A stretch of DNA of 64,000 bases from NCBI RefSeq assembly GCF_004123805.1, contig NZ_RWJX01000017.1, positions 1-64,000 of the forward strand, written 5' to 3'. The position numbers and the translations under genes were made by a program. The stretch is from Cellulomonas endophytica. GTDB lineage: Bacteria; Actinomycetota; Actinomycetes; Actinomycetales; Cellulomonadaceae. The notes beneath the pieces were generated by a model, which was not told where the DNA came from, did not search any database, and worked only from the letters and a program-made list of their open reading frames with translations. This document shows positions 31,618 to 42,314 of this stretch, piece by piece; the first letter of the stretch is position 1; the number at the start of each line of letters is the position of its first letter.

Positions 31618-32088
31618 TCAGCGGTCGCGCTTCTCGCGGATCGCCCGCTGGGCCTCGAGGTTGTCCTGCCGCTCGCGCAGGGCCTGCCGCTTGTCCCAGT
31701 CCTTCTTGCCGCGGGCGACCGCGATCTCGACCTTCGCACGCCCGTCGAGGAAGTACAGCGACAGGGGCACGATCGTCTGGCCCTTCTCGCGCGTGTCCTG
31801 CGCGAGGGACTCGATCTCGTGCCGGTGCAGGAGCAGCTTGCGCTTGCGCCGCGGCGCGTGGTTGGTCCACGTGCCCTGCGAGTACTCGGGGATGTGGACC
31901 CCGTGCAGCCAGGCCTCGCCGCCGTCGACCTCGCACCACCCGTCGACGAGGGACGCCCGCCCGGCGCGCAGCGCCTTGACCTCCGTGCCGGTGAGCATGA
32001 CCCCGGCCTCGAAGACGTCCTCGATCGTGTAGTCGTGCCGGGCCTTGCGGTTCGCGGCGACGAGCTTGCGTCCCTGCTCCTTCGCCAC
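31618..32088 (-). CDS. smpB: SsrA-binding protein SmpB
   Basis: 156 residues with the full SmpB pattern: [46 protein letters not shown] and the basic C-terminal tail [15 protein letters not shown], which mimics an mRNA in the A site. It delivers tmRNA to stalled ribosomes. GTG start. It lies on the same strand as ssrA, separated by three genes, and follows the ftsE-ftsX-M23 genes. Confidence 0.97.
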   Translation of the reverse strand: MAKEQGRKLVAANRKARHDYTIEDVFEAGVMLTGTEVKALRAGRASLVDGWCEVDGGEAWLHGVHIPEYSQGTWTNHAPRRKRKLLLHRHEIESLAQDTREKGQTIVPLSLYFLDGRAKVEIAVARGKKDWDKRQALRERQDNLEAQRAIREKRDR

Positions 32089-32250
32089 CGCGTGCCTCCT
32101 GCCCCTCGTCGTGCGTCGTCGTGCGTCCTCGTCGAGCGCCGTGCCCTGCGTGACGGCCCCCTCCGGCCCGACCGGGCCGACGGACGACCCTACCGTCCGG
32201 CCGCCCGCACGTCCGTGCGATATCGCCCAGGGCGCAGCGGGCGCACCGGT

Positions 32251-33606
32251 TCAGAGGCCGAGCAGGGGCCGCGGGTTGGTGACGTTGCCGTTGACGTACA
32301 CCTCGAAGTGCAGGTGGCAGGCGGCGGACGTGCCCGTGTTGCCCGAGTAGCCGATGAGCTGACCCTTGCTCACGCGCTCCCCCGCCCCCACGACGAACCG
32401 CGTCATGTGGTTGTAGCTGGACATGAGGGAGTTCCCGTCGACGAACCCGTGGTCGAGCATCACCTGGTTGCCGAACCCCGACCGCGCCCGCGCCCACTGC
32501 ACGGTCCCGTCGCGGCCGGCGTAGAGGGGCGTGCTGCAGTACGTGCGCAGGTCGATGCCGGCGTGCAGGCGCGTGTAGCCGAGGATCGGGTGCAGGCGCA
32601 TGCCGAAGTTCGACGTGACGTACATCGGGACGATGCTCGTCGGGTTCCCGAACAGCGCACCGCTGACCGAGCCCGAGGGCGGGGGCGCCGAGGCGGGCTG
32701 GCGGGCGCGCTGCTCCGCGATGATCGCCGACAGCTCGGACTGCAGGGCCGCCTCCTGCGCCGCCTGCTCGGCGAGCTGGCGCTCGAGGTCGCCGCGCTGG
32801 GCCTCCAGGGCCGCCTGCTTCGCCTGCTGCTCGGCCAGCAGCCGGTCGAGCTCGGCCTTCGCGGCCGCCGCCGCGGCGCGGGCCCGGTCCGCCTCGACGA
32901 CCTTCGCGTCGGCCTCCGCCTTGAGCTCGACGATCCGCTCGCGCACCGCGGCGAGCCGGGCCTGCGCGGACCGGTTGGCGGACTGCGCCGCCGTCAGCTG
33001 CTCGAGCACCTGGCTCTGCGTGCGCAGCGCGGTCGCCGCCAGCCCGTACCGCTCGGCGAAGTCCTCCACGCTCGTCGCGCCGAGCACCACCTCGAGGCTC
33101 GTGCTCGTCGTGCCCGTGCGGTAGGCCTGCCGAGCGAGCTCGCCGATGGCCCGCCGCAGCTCGGCCGTGCGGGCGTCGCCCTCGGTGATCCGGGCGCCGA
33201 TGCCGACCTCCTCGTCCTCCGCGGCGCGCAGCCGGTCGGCGATGAGGCCGGCCTCGCGCTGCGCCGCGTCGAGGGCGGCCTGGGCCGCGGCGAGCGCCTG
33301 CTCCGCGGCGGGGATCTGCCCCTGCACGGCGGCGAGCTCGGCCGTCGCCTGCTCCAGGGCGCCGCTCAGCCCCTCGAGCGAGGCCTCCGTCGCCTCGCGC
33401 GCGGCGGCGTTCTCCTCCGCGCGCCTCTCCGCGGCGGCACGGCGGTCGTCGAGCTCGTCGGCCAGCGCGGGCGGCACGACGAGGGCCCCGGTGACGGCGA
33501 GCGCGGCGACGAGGGCGGCCGCCGCCCGGCCGCGCACGCCGGGGCGCCGGCCCGTCGCCGTGGGGCCGGACGGGCGGCCGGGGCGGCGGGGGGCGGTGCG
33601 GCGCAT
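32251..33606 (-). CDS. M23-family EnvC/RipC-like peptidoglycan hydrolase
   Basis: 451 residues. The signal peptide ends near VVPPALADELDD. A long coiled coil (about 45-300) is followed by a short Pro/Ser linker and a C-terminal M23 domain with RLHAGID and CHLHFEV Zn ligands and SYNHM. It lies 1 bp after ftsX and is translated with ftsE-ftsX; in other bacteria FtsEX activates such coiled-coil hydrolases at the division site. It is paralogous to the island gene at 13692-15122. Confidence 0.93.
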   Translation of the reverse strand: MRRTAPRRPGRPSGPTATGRRPGVRGRAAAALVAALAVTGALVVPPALADELDDRRAAAERRAEENAAAREATEASLEGLSGALEQATAELAAVQGQIPAAEQALAAAQAALDAAQREAGLIADRLRAAEDEEVGIGARITEGDARTAELRRAIGELARQAYRTGTTSTSLEVVLGATSVEDFAERYGLAATALRTQSQVLEQLTAAQSANRSAQARLAAVRERIVELKAEADAKVVEADRARAAAAAAKAELDRLLAEQQAKQAALEAQRGDLERQLAEQAAQEAALQSELSAIIAEQRARQPASAPPPSGSVSGALFGNPTSIVPMYVTSNFGMRLHPILGYTRLHAGIDLRTYCSTPLYAGRDGTVQWARARSGFGNQVMLDHGFVDGNSLMSSYNHMTRFVVGAGERVSKGQLIGYSGNTGTSAACHLHFEVYVNGNVTNPRPLLGL

Positions 33607-33607
33607 G

Positions 33608-34522
33608 TCAGACCTTCGTGTAGCGGCTCAGGGTGACGATCGAGGAGATCGCCGCCAGCAGGATGGCGACGCCGACGAGCAGCGGCGCGATGGACCACAC
33701 CTCGTCGGCCCCGACGAACGGGATCCACGTGACGGTCCCGCCGAGCCACTCCTGCACGACGTTCTCCACGCCGAACCAGAGCCCCGCCACCGCCAGACCG
33801 GCGCCCACGGTGGCGGCGATGGCGCCCTCCAGCATGAACGGCAGCTGGATGAAGAAGGTGGAGGCCCCGACCAGACGCATGATCCCCGTCTCGCGGCGCC
33901 GGCTCAAGGCCGACAGCCGGATGGTCGTGGTGATGAGCAGGACCGCCGCGAGCAGCATCACCGCGGCCAGGCCCCCGGCCAGCAGGGTGGCGCGGTTGAG
34001 CACGAGGAACACCTGGTCGAAGAGGCGCCGCTGGTTCTCCACCGTCTCGACGCCCTGCCGGCCCGCCACGACGTCCGCCACCACGTCGTAGCGCGAGGGG
34101 TCCGTGAGCTTGATGCGCAGCGAGGCGTTCATGTCGTCGACGGTCACCACCGACGCCCAGAACTGGTCGTCGAACTGGTCCTGGAAGGACGCGTAGGCCT
34201 CCTCCTGGGACTCGTAGAAGACCTCGTCGACGTACGGGCCCGCCTCGGGCCCCTCCAGCGCGGACCGGACCTCCGCGAGCTGGTCCTCCGTCACCTCGCC
34301 CGACGCGCACGTGGGCTCCGACGACGTGGCCGGGCAGAGGAAGACCGACACCTCCACGCGGTCGTACCACTGGTCCTTCATCTTCGAGATCTGCATCTGC
34401 AGCAGGCCGGCGGCGCCGACGAAGGTCAGGGACACGAAGGTCACGAGGACGACCGAGATCGTCATCGACAGGTTCCGGCGCAGGCCGATGCCGATCTCGC
34501 TGAGGATGAACTGCAGTCGCAC
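33608..34522 (-). CDS. ftsX: Cell-division protein FtsX
   Basis: 304 residues, type VII ABC transporter fold: an N-terminal cytoplasmic segment ([20 protein letters not shown]), TM1 with a large extracytoplasmic loop containing two cysteines ([16 protein letters not shown]), then three more membrane segments and the cytoplasmic [15 protein letters not shown] coupling region. It passes ATP-driven movement of FtsE to the wall hydrolase encoded next door. It is downstream of ftsE by 30 bp and upstream of the M23 gene by 1 bp. Confidence 0.96.
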   Translation of the reverse strand: MRLQFILSEIGIGLRRNLSMTISVVLVTFVSLTFVGAAGLLQMQISKMKDQWYDRVEVSVFLCPATSSEPTCASGEVTEDQLAEVRSALEGPEAGPYVDEVFYESQEEAYASFQDQFDDQFWASVVTVDDMNASLRIKLTDPSRYDVVADVVAGRQGVETVENQRRLFDQVFLVLNRATLLAGGLAAVMLLAAVLLITTTIRLSALSRRRETGIMRLVGASTFFIQLPFMLEGAIAATVGAGLAVAGLWFGVENVVQEWLGGTVTWIPFVGADEVWSIAPLLVGVAILLAAISSIVTLSRYTKV

Positions 34523-34552
34523 GGTGCCCCTCGCCTCGCTCTCGTCGGCCGC

Positions 34553-35242
34553 TCAGCGGTCCGAGCCGTACACGCCGCGGGACTGGTCGCGGACCAGCTC
34601 CCCGCCGGACAGCTCGACGACACGCTTGCGCATCTGGTCGACGATCTCGTCGTCGTGGGTGGCCATGACCACCGTGGTGCCGGTGCGGTTGATCCGGTCG
34701 AGCAGCCGCATGATGCCCAGGGAGGTCGTGGGGTCGAGGTTCCCCGTCGGCTCGTCGCACAGCAGGATCGGCGGCCGGTTGACGAAGGCCCGCGCGATGG
34801 CGACGCGCTGCTGCTCGCCGCCGGACAGCTCCCCCGGCTTGCGCTTCTCCTTGCCGGCCAGCCCGACGACCTCGAGCACGTCCGGCACGGTGGTGAGGAT
34901 GTGGTGGCGCGGCTTGCCGATGACCTGCAGCGCGAACGCGACGTTCTCGAACACCGTCTTGTTCGGCAGCAGGCGGAAGTCCTGGAACACGGTCCCGATC
35001 TGCCGGCGCAGCCCGGGCACCTTCCACGACGAGAGGGTCCCGAGCTCCTTGCCGGCGACGAACACCTTGCCCGCGCTCGCCCGCTCCTCGCGCAGCACGA
35101 GCCGCAGGAACGTCGACTTGCCGGAGCCCGACGCGCCCACGAGGAACACGAACTCGCCGCGCTCGACGTCGAGGGTCACGCGGTCCAGGGCCGGGCGGGC
35201 GCCGCGGTCGTAGACCTTCGTGACGTTCTCGAATCGGATCAC
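34553..35242 (-). CDS. ftsE: Cell-division ATPase FtsE
   Basis: 229 residues, complete ABC ATPase: Walker [11 protein letters not shown] loop FQDFRLLPN, signature [13 protein letters not shown], Walker [10 protein letters not shown] and H-loop VVMATHD. It pairs with FtsX on the cytoplasmic face to regulate septal peptidoglycan hydrolysis. GTG start at 35242. First gene of the ftsE-ftsX-M23 operon; 198 bp separate it from the prfB stop. Confidence 0.97.
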   Translation of the reverse strand: MIRFENVTKVYDRGARPALDRVTLDVERGEFVFLVGASGSGKSTFLRLVLREERASAGKVFVAGKELGTLSSWKVPGLRRQIGTVFQDFRLLPNKTVFENVAFALQVIGKPRHHILTTVPDVLEVVGLAGKEKRKPGELSGGEQQRVAIARAFVNRPPILLCDEPTGNLDPTTSLGIMRLLDRINRTGTTVVMATHDDEIVDQMRKRVVELSGGELVRDQSRGVYGSDR

Positions 35243-35440
35243 GGTCCTGCCAGTCCTGTCGGGGGCGGTCGCTGCTGCTGGTCGTGCCCGACCCTGGGCA
35301 CGCCGGGTCCTCGCCGGTGCCGCACGGGTGGTCGATCGAGGCTAGGCAGACGCCTCCGGGACACGGGCGCCGACACGCCGCGCCGGCGCCGAGCCTGGAC
35401 GTGCCCTGTGCGCCCGGCCGACCTCTCCCGCCCCGGGGCG

Positions 35441-36553
35441 TCAGGCCGCGGGGACCTGGCCGCGGCGCCAGCGGATGCCGGACTCGATGAAGCCGTCGAT
35501 GTCGCCGTCGAAGACCGCGGCCGGGTTGCCGACCTCGTGCTCCGTGCGCAGGTCCTTGACCATCTGGTACGGCTGGAGGACGTAGGAGCGCATCTGGTCG
35601 CCCCAGCTCGCCTTCACGTCGCCCGCCAGCTCCTTCTTCTTCGCGTTCTCCTCGCTCTGGCGCTGCAGCAGCAGGCGGGACTGCAGGACGCGCATGGCGG
35701 CGGCGCGGTTCTGGATCTGCGACTTCTCGTCCTGCATCGACACGACGATGCCGGTGGGCAGGTGGGTGATGCGGACGGCGGAGTCCGTGGTGTTGACGGA
35801 CTGCCCGCCCGGGCCCGACGAGCGGAACACGTCGATGCGGATGTCGGTCTCGGGGACCTCGACGTGGTCCGTCTGCTCGATGAGCGGGATGACCTCGACG
35901 GCGGCGAAGGACGTCTGGCGGCGGCCCTGGTTGTCGAAGGGCGAGATGCGCACGAGGCGGTGGGTGCCCGCCTCGACGGACAGCGTGCCGTAGGCGTAGG
36001 GCGCCTTGACCTCGAAGGTCGCCGACTTCAGCCCGGCCTCCTCCGCGTAGGACGTGTCCATGACCTTCGTCGGGTAGCCGTGGCGCTCGGCCCAGCGCAG
36101 GTACATCCGCAGGAGCATCTCGGCGAAGTCGGCGGCGTCGACCCCGCCGGCGCCGGCGCGGATCGTCACGACCGCGTCGCGCTGGTCGTACTCCCCCGCC
36201 AGCAGCGTGCGCACCTCGAGCTCGCCCATGTCCTTGCGGATGGCTGCGAGCTCGGTCTCGGCCTCGGCCAGGGAGTCCGCGTCGTCCTCCTCGGCGGCGA
36301 GCTCGAGCAGCGTCTCCAGGTCGTCGATCCGGTGGCCCAGGCGCGAGGTGCGCTCGAGCTCGGACTGCGCCGCCGACAGCGCGCTGGTGACGCCCTGCGC
36401 CTTCTCGGGGTCGTCCCACAGGTCGGGAGCGGAGGCCTCGGCGGACAGGCGCTCGATCTTGTCCCGGAGGGCCGCGGGGTCGCTCACCGCGCGGATGGTC
36501 TCGAGGGTGGCGCGCAGGGCGCGGATCTCGGCGGGGAAGTCGGTGGCTGCCAC
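35441..36553 (-). CDS. prfB: Peptide chain release factor 2
   Basis: 370 residues. It has the RF2 stop-codon recognition tripeptide SPF in [11 protein letters not shown] and the catalytic GGQ in [10 protein letters not shown]. It releases peptides at UGA and UAA. GTG 36553 gives [13 protein letters not shown], the usual actinobacterial RF2 N-terminus. No in-frame UGA or programmed-frameshift site is present near the start, unlike E. coli prfB. The GT9 gene ends 11 bp upstream. Confidence 0.96.
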   Translation of the reverse strand: MAATDFPAEIRALRATLETIRAVSDPAALRDKIERLSAEASAPDLWDDPEKAQGVTSALSAAQSELERTSRLGHRIDDLETLLELAAEEDDADSLAEAETELAAIRKDMGELEVRTLLAGEYDQRDAVVTIRAGAGGVDAADFAEMLLRMYLRWAERHGYPTKVMDTSYAEEAGLKSATFEVKAPYAYGTLSVEAGTHRLVRISPFDNQGRRQTSFAAVEVIPLIEQTDHVEVPETDIRIDVFRSSGPGGQSVNTTDSAVRITHLPTGIVVSMQDEKSQIQNRAAAMRVLQSRLLLQRQSEENAKKKELAGDVKASWGDQMRSYVLQPYQMVKDLRTEHEVGNPAAVFDGDIDGFIESGIRWRRGQVPAA

Positions 36554-36564
36554 GGCGGTCCAGG

Positions 36565-37803
36565 TTACCGGGTGGCCGTCGCCGTCCCGTCCGCCCGCGC
36601 GGGCAGCGTCACCTCGCTGCGGGCCGCGCCCGTGCCGAGCAGGTCCCGCACGTCGCCGAGCACCTCGTCGAGCCCGATCCCCGCGACGAACGACGGGTCG
36701 TGCTCGCAGCGCACCGACGTCCAGCCCACCTGCGTCACGTCGCTGCCGCAGACCGGGCAGTGCGTGGTGAAGGACATGTGCAACCGGTGCCGGGCGCGGG
36801 AGAACGGCGCCGCGTTGACGGCGTTGCCGAACCAGAAGAGGCCGACCGTCGGGGTCCCGATGGCCTGGGCGAGGTGGCGGGGACCGCTGTCGTTCGCGAG
36901 CACGGCGTCCGCGGACGCCAGGACGCCGGCGAGCCCGGACAGCGTCAGGCGGTCGGCGAGCGATCCCACGAGGCCCCGCGCCGGGCCGTCGAGCGTCTCG
37001 TCGGCGACGGCGAGGATCGTCTCCGCCGCGGGGACGTCCGTGGCGTCCCCGACGACGAGCACCTGCACCCCCTCGGCCGCGAGCGCGCACGCCACCGCGC
37101 CGAAGCGCTCCGCCGGCCAGCGGCGGCGGGGGTCGGTGGCCCCGGGGTGGATCACGAGCAGGCGGTCGGCCCCGGGGCGGCGGTGGGCCGCCGCGGCGCC
37201 GCGCTCGTCGTCCCGGACCGCGAAGCGCGGCTCCAGCGCGACGACCGGGGCGCCCGCGAGCGCCGCGACCTCCAGCCCGCGGTGCACCTCGTGCTGGTAG
37301 TACAGGTACGGCACCGTGCGCTCGAGGGGGGGCGCGTCCGGGGTCGCGAGGCCCACGGTGTGCCGGGCCCCCAGGCGCAGCAGGAACGGGTTGGAGTTGC
37401 GGCCCCCGCCGTGCACCTGGACCGCGAGGTCGAAGCGCCGGGCCCGCATGGCGTCGACGAACGCCTCGGACGCCGCCGGGTCGGGCGTCTGCCCCGCCGC
37501 CTCGCGCAGGCCCGGGGCGACGGGCAGCACCTCCACGCGGTGCACGGGCCCGGGCCGGTCGGCGAAGAGGGCGACGTGCATCGGCGTGCCGAGGAGCGTC
37601 ACCTCCGCCTCCGGGTAGGCAGCGGCGAGGGCCTCCATCGCCGGCACCGCGAAGAGCACGTCGCCCAGGCCGCCGCCGCGCAGCACCGCGATCCGCCGCA
37701 CCGCGTCGAAGCGCTCGCCGAGCGTCCCGACGACGGGGACGGCCACGGGCGCGGCGGCGGGGTGGGGGGCGGCGGCGGGTGCGGGGGTCGCGGCGGTGGG
37801 CAC
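36565..37803 (-). CDS. Glycosyltransferase family 9 (heptosyltransferase-like)
   Basis: 412 residues, GT-B fold. The N-terminal domain has [20 protein letters not shown] and [15 protein letters not shown]; the C-terminal domain has [18 protein letters not shown] and [22 protein letters not shown], the nucleotide-sugar site of GT9 enzymes. A late Cys-x2-Cys with another Cys and His ([15 protein letters not shown]) looks like a Zn knuckle. The adjacent divergent HldE suggests an ADP-heptose donor. The acceptor is unknown. GTG start. Confidence 0.85.
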   Translation of the reverse strand: MPTAATPAPAAAPHPAAAPVAVPVVGTLGERFDAVRRIAVLRGGGLGDVLFAVPAMEALAAAYPEAEVTLLGTPMHVALFADRPGPVHRVEVLPVAPGLREAAGQTPDPAASEAFVDAMRARRFDLAVQVHGGGRNSNPFLLRLGARHTVGLATPDAPPLERTVPYLYYQHEVHRGLEVAALAGAPVVALEPRFAVRDDERGAAAAHRRPGADRLLVIHPGATDPRRRWPAERFGAVACALAAEGVQVLVVGDATDVPAAETILAVADETLDGPARGLVGSLADRLTLSGLAGVLASADAVLANDSGPRHLAQAIGTPTVGLFWFGNAVNAAPFSRARHRLHMSFTTHCPVCGSDVTQVGWTSVRCEHDPSFVAGIGLDEVLGDVRDLLGTGAARSEVTLPARADGTATATR

Positions 37804-38055
37804 GCGCCGTTCGTACCAGCGGCCTCCGGGGGCGGCAATCGGGTCCGCCGCGAGGTGGGACGCTCGTCACATCCGGGGGTCGCGGCTCGACGCGCGGCGG
37901 CGGTCCTCCCGTGCTTGTCTGGCGACGGCCGCCCCTCGGCGCACGCGCGCCCGCGCGTGGCGGTCCAGGAGGTCCGCACCCCGTCGGACCCGCCCCGTCC
38001 CCGCGTCGGACGGACCCGGACCGACGCGCTCGCCGACGACACCGGAGGTCTGCCC

Positions 38056-39777
38056 GTGCCCGGCTCGCCGATCACACCCGAGCTCGTGCAGGAGGTCCTC
38101 GGCGTCGCGCCGCACGTGACCGTCGTCGGCGACCTCGCCCTCGACGGCTGGTGGACCGGCCGCGCCCAGCGCATCAGCCGCGAGGCGCCCGCGCCCGTCG
38201 TGGAGGTGACCCGCCGCACGCACGCCCCCGGCCAGGCCGCCAACACCGCCGCGAACCTCGCGGCCCTCGGCGCCCGGGTGCGCCTCGTCGGCGTGGTGGG
38301 CGACGACCCCGACGGCCGCGAGCTCCTGGCGCTGCTCAGGGCGGCGGGCGTCGACGTCACCGGCGTCGTCGTCGACGGCCCGATCACGCCGGCCAAGAAG
38401 CGGGTGGTCGCGGGCGACCAGGTGCTCGTCCGGATCGACGAGGTGCGCGAGGAGCCGTGGCCGGCGGCGGCGCTCGAGGCCGTGGCCGCACGCGTCGGGC
38501 CCGCGCTCGCCGGCGCCGACGCGCTGCTCGTGTGCGACTACGGCGCCGGGATGCTCACCGGGCCCGTGCGGGCGGCGCTGGAGGTGGCACGGCCGGGGGT
38601 GCGGACGGTCGCCGTCGACGCCCACGACCTCGCGCCGTGGGCCGACCTGCGCCCCGACGTGGTGACGCCGAACGCCGCCGAGGCGGAGCTCCTGCTCGGC
38701 GTGCCGCTGGGGGACGCGGGCACGGGCGATCAGGTGGAGCGGCCCGCGGGCGGCCCGGCGGACCCCGGCGGGGACCGCGTCGACGAGGTCGTCCGTGCCG
38801 GCGCGGCGCTCCTGGCGGCCAGCGGCGCGGCGGCGGCCGTCGTGACGCTCGACGTCGCCGGCACCGTCACGCTCGAGCCCGGCCACCCGCCGCACCGCAC
38901 CTACGCGGAACCGGCGTCGGAGGCGCAGGCGTCGGGCGCCGGCGACACGTTCGTCGCGGCGCTCACGCTCGCCCGCGCCGCGGGGCTGCCGCTGGCCGTC
39001 GCGGCCGACCTGGCGCAGGCCGCCGCGGACGTCGTCGTGCACCGTCCCGGGACGTCCGTGTGCACGGCGGAGCAGCTCCTCGACCGCTGGCAGCGGCGGC
39101 GCGGGGCGCTGCCGGCGCACGAGCTCGTGGCCCGGCTCGCCGACGAGCGGGCGCAGGGGCGCCGCATCGTCTTCACCAACGGCTGCTTCGACGTGCTGCA
39201 CCGCGGGCACACGACCTCGCTGGAGCAGGCGGCCCGGCTGGGCGACGTGCTCGTGGTGGCGGTGAACGGCGACGACTCCGTCGCCCGGCTCAAGGGCCCC
39301 GGACGGCCCATCAACCCCGCCGAGGACCGCGCCGCCGTGCTGGCGGCCCTGGCGTGCGTGGACTACGTCACCGTGTTCGACACGGACACGCCCATCCCGC
39401 TGCTCGAGGAGATCCGCCCCGACGTCTATGCCAAGGGCGGGGACTACACGCCGGAGATGCTCGCCGAGGCCGGCGTGGTGCGGGCGTACGGCGGCGAGCT
39501 GCGGATGCTCGACTACGTGGCGGACCGCTCGACGACCCTCATGGTCGAGCGCATCCGCGAGGTCGGCGGCACCGTGCCCACCGCCCGCCCCGCCGGGGTA
39601 GCGGGTGGCCCCGCCGCCCCCGGTGCGCCGGGGTCCGGCGGCGGGAGCATCGTCGCGGACGTCCCCGCGGGCCGGGCGGCGGCAGGCGCCACGGCCGGTG
39701 AACCGCGCGCGACGGCACCGGCGACGCGGGGCGACCGCGGGGGTGACGCGGCCGGACCGACCCCGAGGTCGCGGTGA
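38056..39777 (+). CDS. hldE: Bifunctional heptose kinase/adenylyltransferase HldE (RfaE)
   Basis: 573 residues. An N-terminal PfkB-type kinase ([35 protein letters not shown] with catalytic Asp) is fused to a C-terminal nucleotidyltransferase ([40 protein letters not shown]), followed by a disordered Ala/Gly tail. It makes heptose 1,7-bisphosphate and later ADP-heptose from heptose 1-phosphate. GTG 38056 has GGAGGT 6-7 bases upstream. It overlaps the GT2 gene by GTGA. No GmhA or GmhB is encoded within the window. Confidence 0.92.
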   Translation: MPGSPITPELVQEVLGVAPHVTVVGDLALDGWWTGRAQRISREAPAPVVEVTRRTHAPGQAANTAANLAALGARVRLVGVVGDDPDGRELLALLRAAGVDVTGVVVDGPITPAKKRVVAGDQVLVRIDEVREEPWPAAALEAVAARVGPALAGADALLVCDYGAGMLTGPVRAALEVARPGVRTVAVDAHDLAPWADLRPDVVTPNAAEAELLLGVPLGDAGTGDQVERPAGGPADPGGDRVDEVVRAGAALLAASGAAAAVVTLDVAGTVTLEPGHPPHRTYAEPASEAQASGAGDTFVAALTLARAAGLPLAVAADLAQAAADVVVHRPGTSVCTAEQLLDRWQRRRGALPAHELVARLADERAQGRRIVFTNGCFDVLHRGHTTSLEQAARLGDVLVVAVNGDDSVARLKGPGRPINPAEDRAAVLAALACVDYVTVFDTDTPIPLLEEIRPDVYAKGGDYTPEMLAEAGVVRAYGGELRMLDYVADRSTTLMVERIREVGGTVPTARPAGVAGGPAAPGAPGSGGGSIVADVPAGRAAAGATAGEPRATAPATRGDRGGDAAGPTPRSR

Positions 39778-40955
39778 CCGCCGCCGGCCGCGGGACCCGG
39801 CCCGCCGCCACCCGCTCCCGGCGCTGGTCGGGCGACTGGGCCCGGCCGGGGGCGCCCGTCGCGCCGCTCGTCGACGTCCTCGTGCCCACCGTCGGACGGC
39901 CGCCGGCGCTCGCCGTCACGCTGGCCGGGCTGGCCGCGCAGGACGACCCACCCTTCCGCGTCGTGGTCTCCGACCAGTCCGACGACGGCGCCGGGCCCGC
40001 CGACCCGGCGGTCCAGGCCATGGTGCGGGTGCTGCGCGCGCAGGGCCGGCCCGTCGAGCTCCTGCGCCACCTGCCGCGCCGGGGTCTGGCCGAGCACCGG
40101 GCGTTCCTCCTGGCGCAGGCCACCGCCCCCGCCGTGCTCCTGCTCGACGACGACGTGTGGCTCGAGCCCGGCAGCCTGGCCCGGCTGCACGACGCGCTGC
40201 GCACCCTGCGGTGCGGCTTCGTCGGGTCCGCCGTGCAGGGACTGTCGTTCCTCGACGACGACCGCCCCCACGAGCGGGTGGCGTTCGAGCGGTGGGAGGG
40301 CGAGGTCCGGCCCGAGCGCGTCCGGCGCGGGACACCGGCCTTCGAGCGGTGGCGCCTGCACAACGCCGCCAACCTCGCGCACCTGGCCGCGGGGCTCGAG
40401 GTCCCCGAGGACGGGTGGCTCCCCTACCGGGTCGCGTGGGTCGGGGCGTGCGTCCTCTACGACCGCGACGCGCTGCTCGCCTGCGGGGGGTTCGACTTCT
40501 GGGACCGCCTGCCCGAGCACCACTCCGGGGAGGACGTCGCGGTGCAGTGGCGCGTGCTCGAGCGCTTCGGGGGCGCGGGGATCGTGCCGAGCGGGGCCGT
40601 CCACCTCGAGGCGCCGACGACCCTGCCGCGGCGGGACGTCGACGCGTTCGACGTGCTGTTCGTCGAGGGCGGGGCGACGACGGACGAGGGGCGCGACGAG
40701 GGGCGCGACGAGCGGCGCGACGAGCGGCGCGACGAGGGGCCCGACGAGCCGCCGGAGATGCCGACGGGCGCGCGGCCGGTCGACGAGCGGCCCGGGACGG
40801 TCCGGGGCGACGGCACGGGCCGGCGGCGGACGTCGTCGGGACGTCCGTCGTCCGCCGTGGCGACGTCGGCCCGCGGGTCTAGTAAACCTGTGGCGACCGC
40901 GCACCGCCACGCCCTAGCCTCCGAGCAGCAGTCGTCGACCGGCCGAGGGAGGTGA
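39774..40955 (+). CDS. Family 2 glycosyltransferase
   Basis: 393 residues. A GT-A domain has VDVLVPTVGRPPALAVTL, the DxD-like LLLDDDVWLEPG and the acceptor-side HHSGEDVAVQWR. After about residue 300 the protein turns into a low-complexity Asp/Glu/Arg tail coded by a 12-bp repeat, then a basic region. GTG 39774 overlaps the hldE stop. Context suggests it adds a sugar, possibly heptose, to a surface glycan; neither donor nor acceptor is certain. Confidence 0.82.
   Translation: MTAAGRGTRPAATRSRRWSGDWARPGAPVAPLVDVLVPTVGRPPALAVTLAGLAAQDDPPFRVVVSDQSDDGAGPADPAVQAMVRVLRAQGRPVELLRHLPRRGLAEHRAFLLAQATAPAVLLLDDDVWLEPGSLARLHDALRTLRCGFVGSAVQGLSFLDDDRPHERVAFERWEGEVRPERVRRGTPAFERWRLHNAANLAHLAAGLEVPEDGWLPYRVAWVGACVLYDRDALLACGGFDFWDRLPEHHSGEDVAVQWRVLERFGGAGIVPSGAVHLEAPTTLPRRDVDAFDVLFVEGGATTDEGRDEGRDERRDERRDEGPDEPPEMPTGARPVDERPGTVRGDGTGRRRTSSGRPSSAVATSARGSSKPVATAHRHALASEQQSSTGRGR
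40683..40748 (+). repeat. 12-bp tandem repeat within the GT2 gene
   Basis: About 5.5 copies of GACGAGGGGCGC with small variations encode alternating DEGR/DERR units. The unit is a multiple of three, so copy-number change would keep the frame. Confidence 0.85.
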
Positions 40956-41056
40956 GACCCGTGCTCGTGCAGCCCCTCCCGGGTGCTCCCCGGCACGCGG
41001 CCCCGCCCGCGACCTGACCCTCGGGAGCGCCCGCCCCTCGGCGGAAGGCCGTTCCC

Positions 41057-42226
41057 GTGCACTCCTCAGCTCCCTCGTCCACCTCCACGTCCACCCCCAC
41101 GTCAGCCCCCTCCTCCCGGTCCGACGCCGGCCCCGGGCGCGGTCGTCCCCGCAGCGGGTACCGCGGTCCGGAGTCGCACCCGACGGACGACCCGGTCGAG
41201 CAGGATGGCGTCGACGCCACGCACCGCCGCCCCTCCGGCGGCCGACGCGCCCTCGTCCTCGGGGGCGGCGGGTCGACGGGCAACGCCTGGCTCCTCGGCG
41301 TCGTCGCGGGCCTGTCGGACGCCGGTCTCGACGTCACGGACGCCGACCTCACCGTCGGGACGTCCGCCGGGGCCACCGCTGCCGCCCAGCTCGGGGGCGC
41401 GACCCCCGCGACGCTCCTGGCCACCGCGCTCGCGCCCGTCCCCGGACGGCCGCCCACCCCGGACGGTCCCGACCGTTCCCACGGTCCCGACCGTCCCGAC
41501 GGAACCGACGGCTCGGGCGGTCCGCACCGTGGGCACCGCCCGGAGGACGGTCCTGCCCCTGGCCGCGGGCCCGGCCCTGCCTCCGACGCCGGGCGCGTCC
41601 GGGCGGCCGAGGACCACCTGCGCCGGATGCGCGACCTCATCGCGTCGGCCACGGGCGTCCCGGACCTGCGCCGCCGGGTGGCCGCGGCGGCGCTCGAGGC
41701 CGATGCCGCGTCGGACGGCCTGTTCTCGCAGCGGTGGCGCGCGGCCGTCGCCGCACGGCTGCCCGACCCGCGCTGGCCCGTGCGCACCGTGCTGCTCACG
41801 GCGCTGGACGCCCGGACGGCGGAGCCCGTCCTGCTGGACCGCCGCAGCGGCGTCGACCTCGTCGACGCGGTCGCGGCCAGCTGCGCGAGCGGCCTGCCCC
41901 ACCACGTCGCGGGCGTGCCGTACCTCGACGGCGGCTACCGGCGCGGCGAGAACGCCGACCTCGCCGCCGGGTACGAGCGGGTGGTGGTGCTGGCCCCGTT
42001 CGGGGGCCGGTCCCTCACCCCGCCGGCGTGGCGCCAGGACCTCGCCGCACAGGTCGAGGAGCTGCGGGCGGGCGGGAGCCGCGTCGCGACGGTGGTCCCC
42101 GACGCGTCGTCGGAGCACCTCTTCGGCGCGAGCGCCATGGACCTGTCGCTGCGCCCGGAGGCGGCCCGTGCGGGGTACGCCGTCGGCACGCGCCTCGTCG
42201 GGCCCCTCGCGGAGCTCTGGCGCTGA
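41057..42226 (+). CDS. Patatin-like phospholipase
   Basis: 389 residues. After a disordered leader rich in Ser/Thr/Pro (about 1-60), the hydrolase domain shows the oxyanion loop LGGGGSTGNAW, nucleophile motif TVGTSAGAT and catalytic Asp in YLDGGYRR. An inserted Asp/Gly/Pro-rich stretch (about 137-170) separates the early motifs from the rest. The enzyme would cleave acyl esters of lipids. GTG 41057 is the longest start; a later start nearer RRALVLGGGG is possible because the leader looks unstructured. Confidence 0.83.
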   Translation: MHSSAPSSTSTSTPTSAPSSRSDAGPGRGRPRSGYRGPESHPTDDPVEQDGVDATHRRPSGGRRALVLGGGGSTGNAWLLGVVAGLSDAGLDVTDADLTVGTSAGATAAAQLGGATPATLLATALAPVPGRPPTPDGPDRSHGPDRPDGTDGSGGPHRGHRPEDGPAPGRGPGPASDAGRVRAAEDHLRRMRDLIASATGVPDLRRRVAAAALEADAASDGLFSQRWRAAVAARLPDPRWPVRTVLLTALDARTAEPVLLDRRSGVDLVDAVAASCASGLPHHVAGVPYLDGGYRRGENADLAAGYERVVVLAPFGGRSLTPPAWRQDLAAQVEELRAGGSRVATVVPDASSEHLFGASAMDLSLRPEAARAGYAVGTRLVGPLAELWR

Positions 42227-42314
42227 CGGTGGCGGCGGCGGTGGCGGTGGCCGGACCGCACGGGTGCCGGGGCGGAGGGGCGGCGGGCACCGGGAGGCGC
42301 TCGCCGCCCCGGGC

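Noticed and set aside
36480-36560. Programmed frameshift in prfB
   Set aside because: The frame is open from GTG 36553 with no internal UGA or slippery CUU-UGA context.
33146-37300. Very long plus-strand frame opposite ftsE, ftsX and prfB
   Set aside because: Antisense shadow of well-conserved minus-strand genes.
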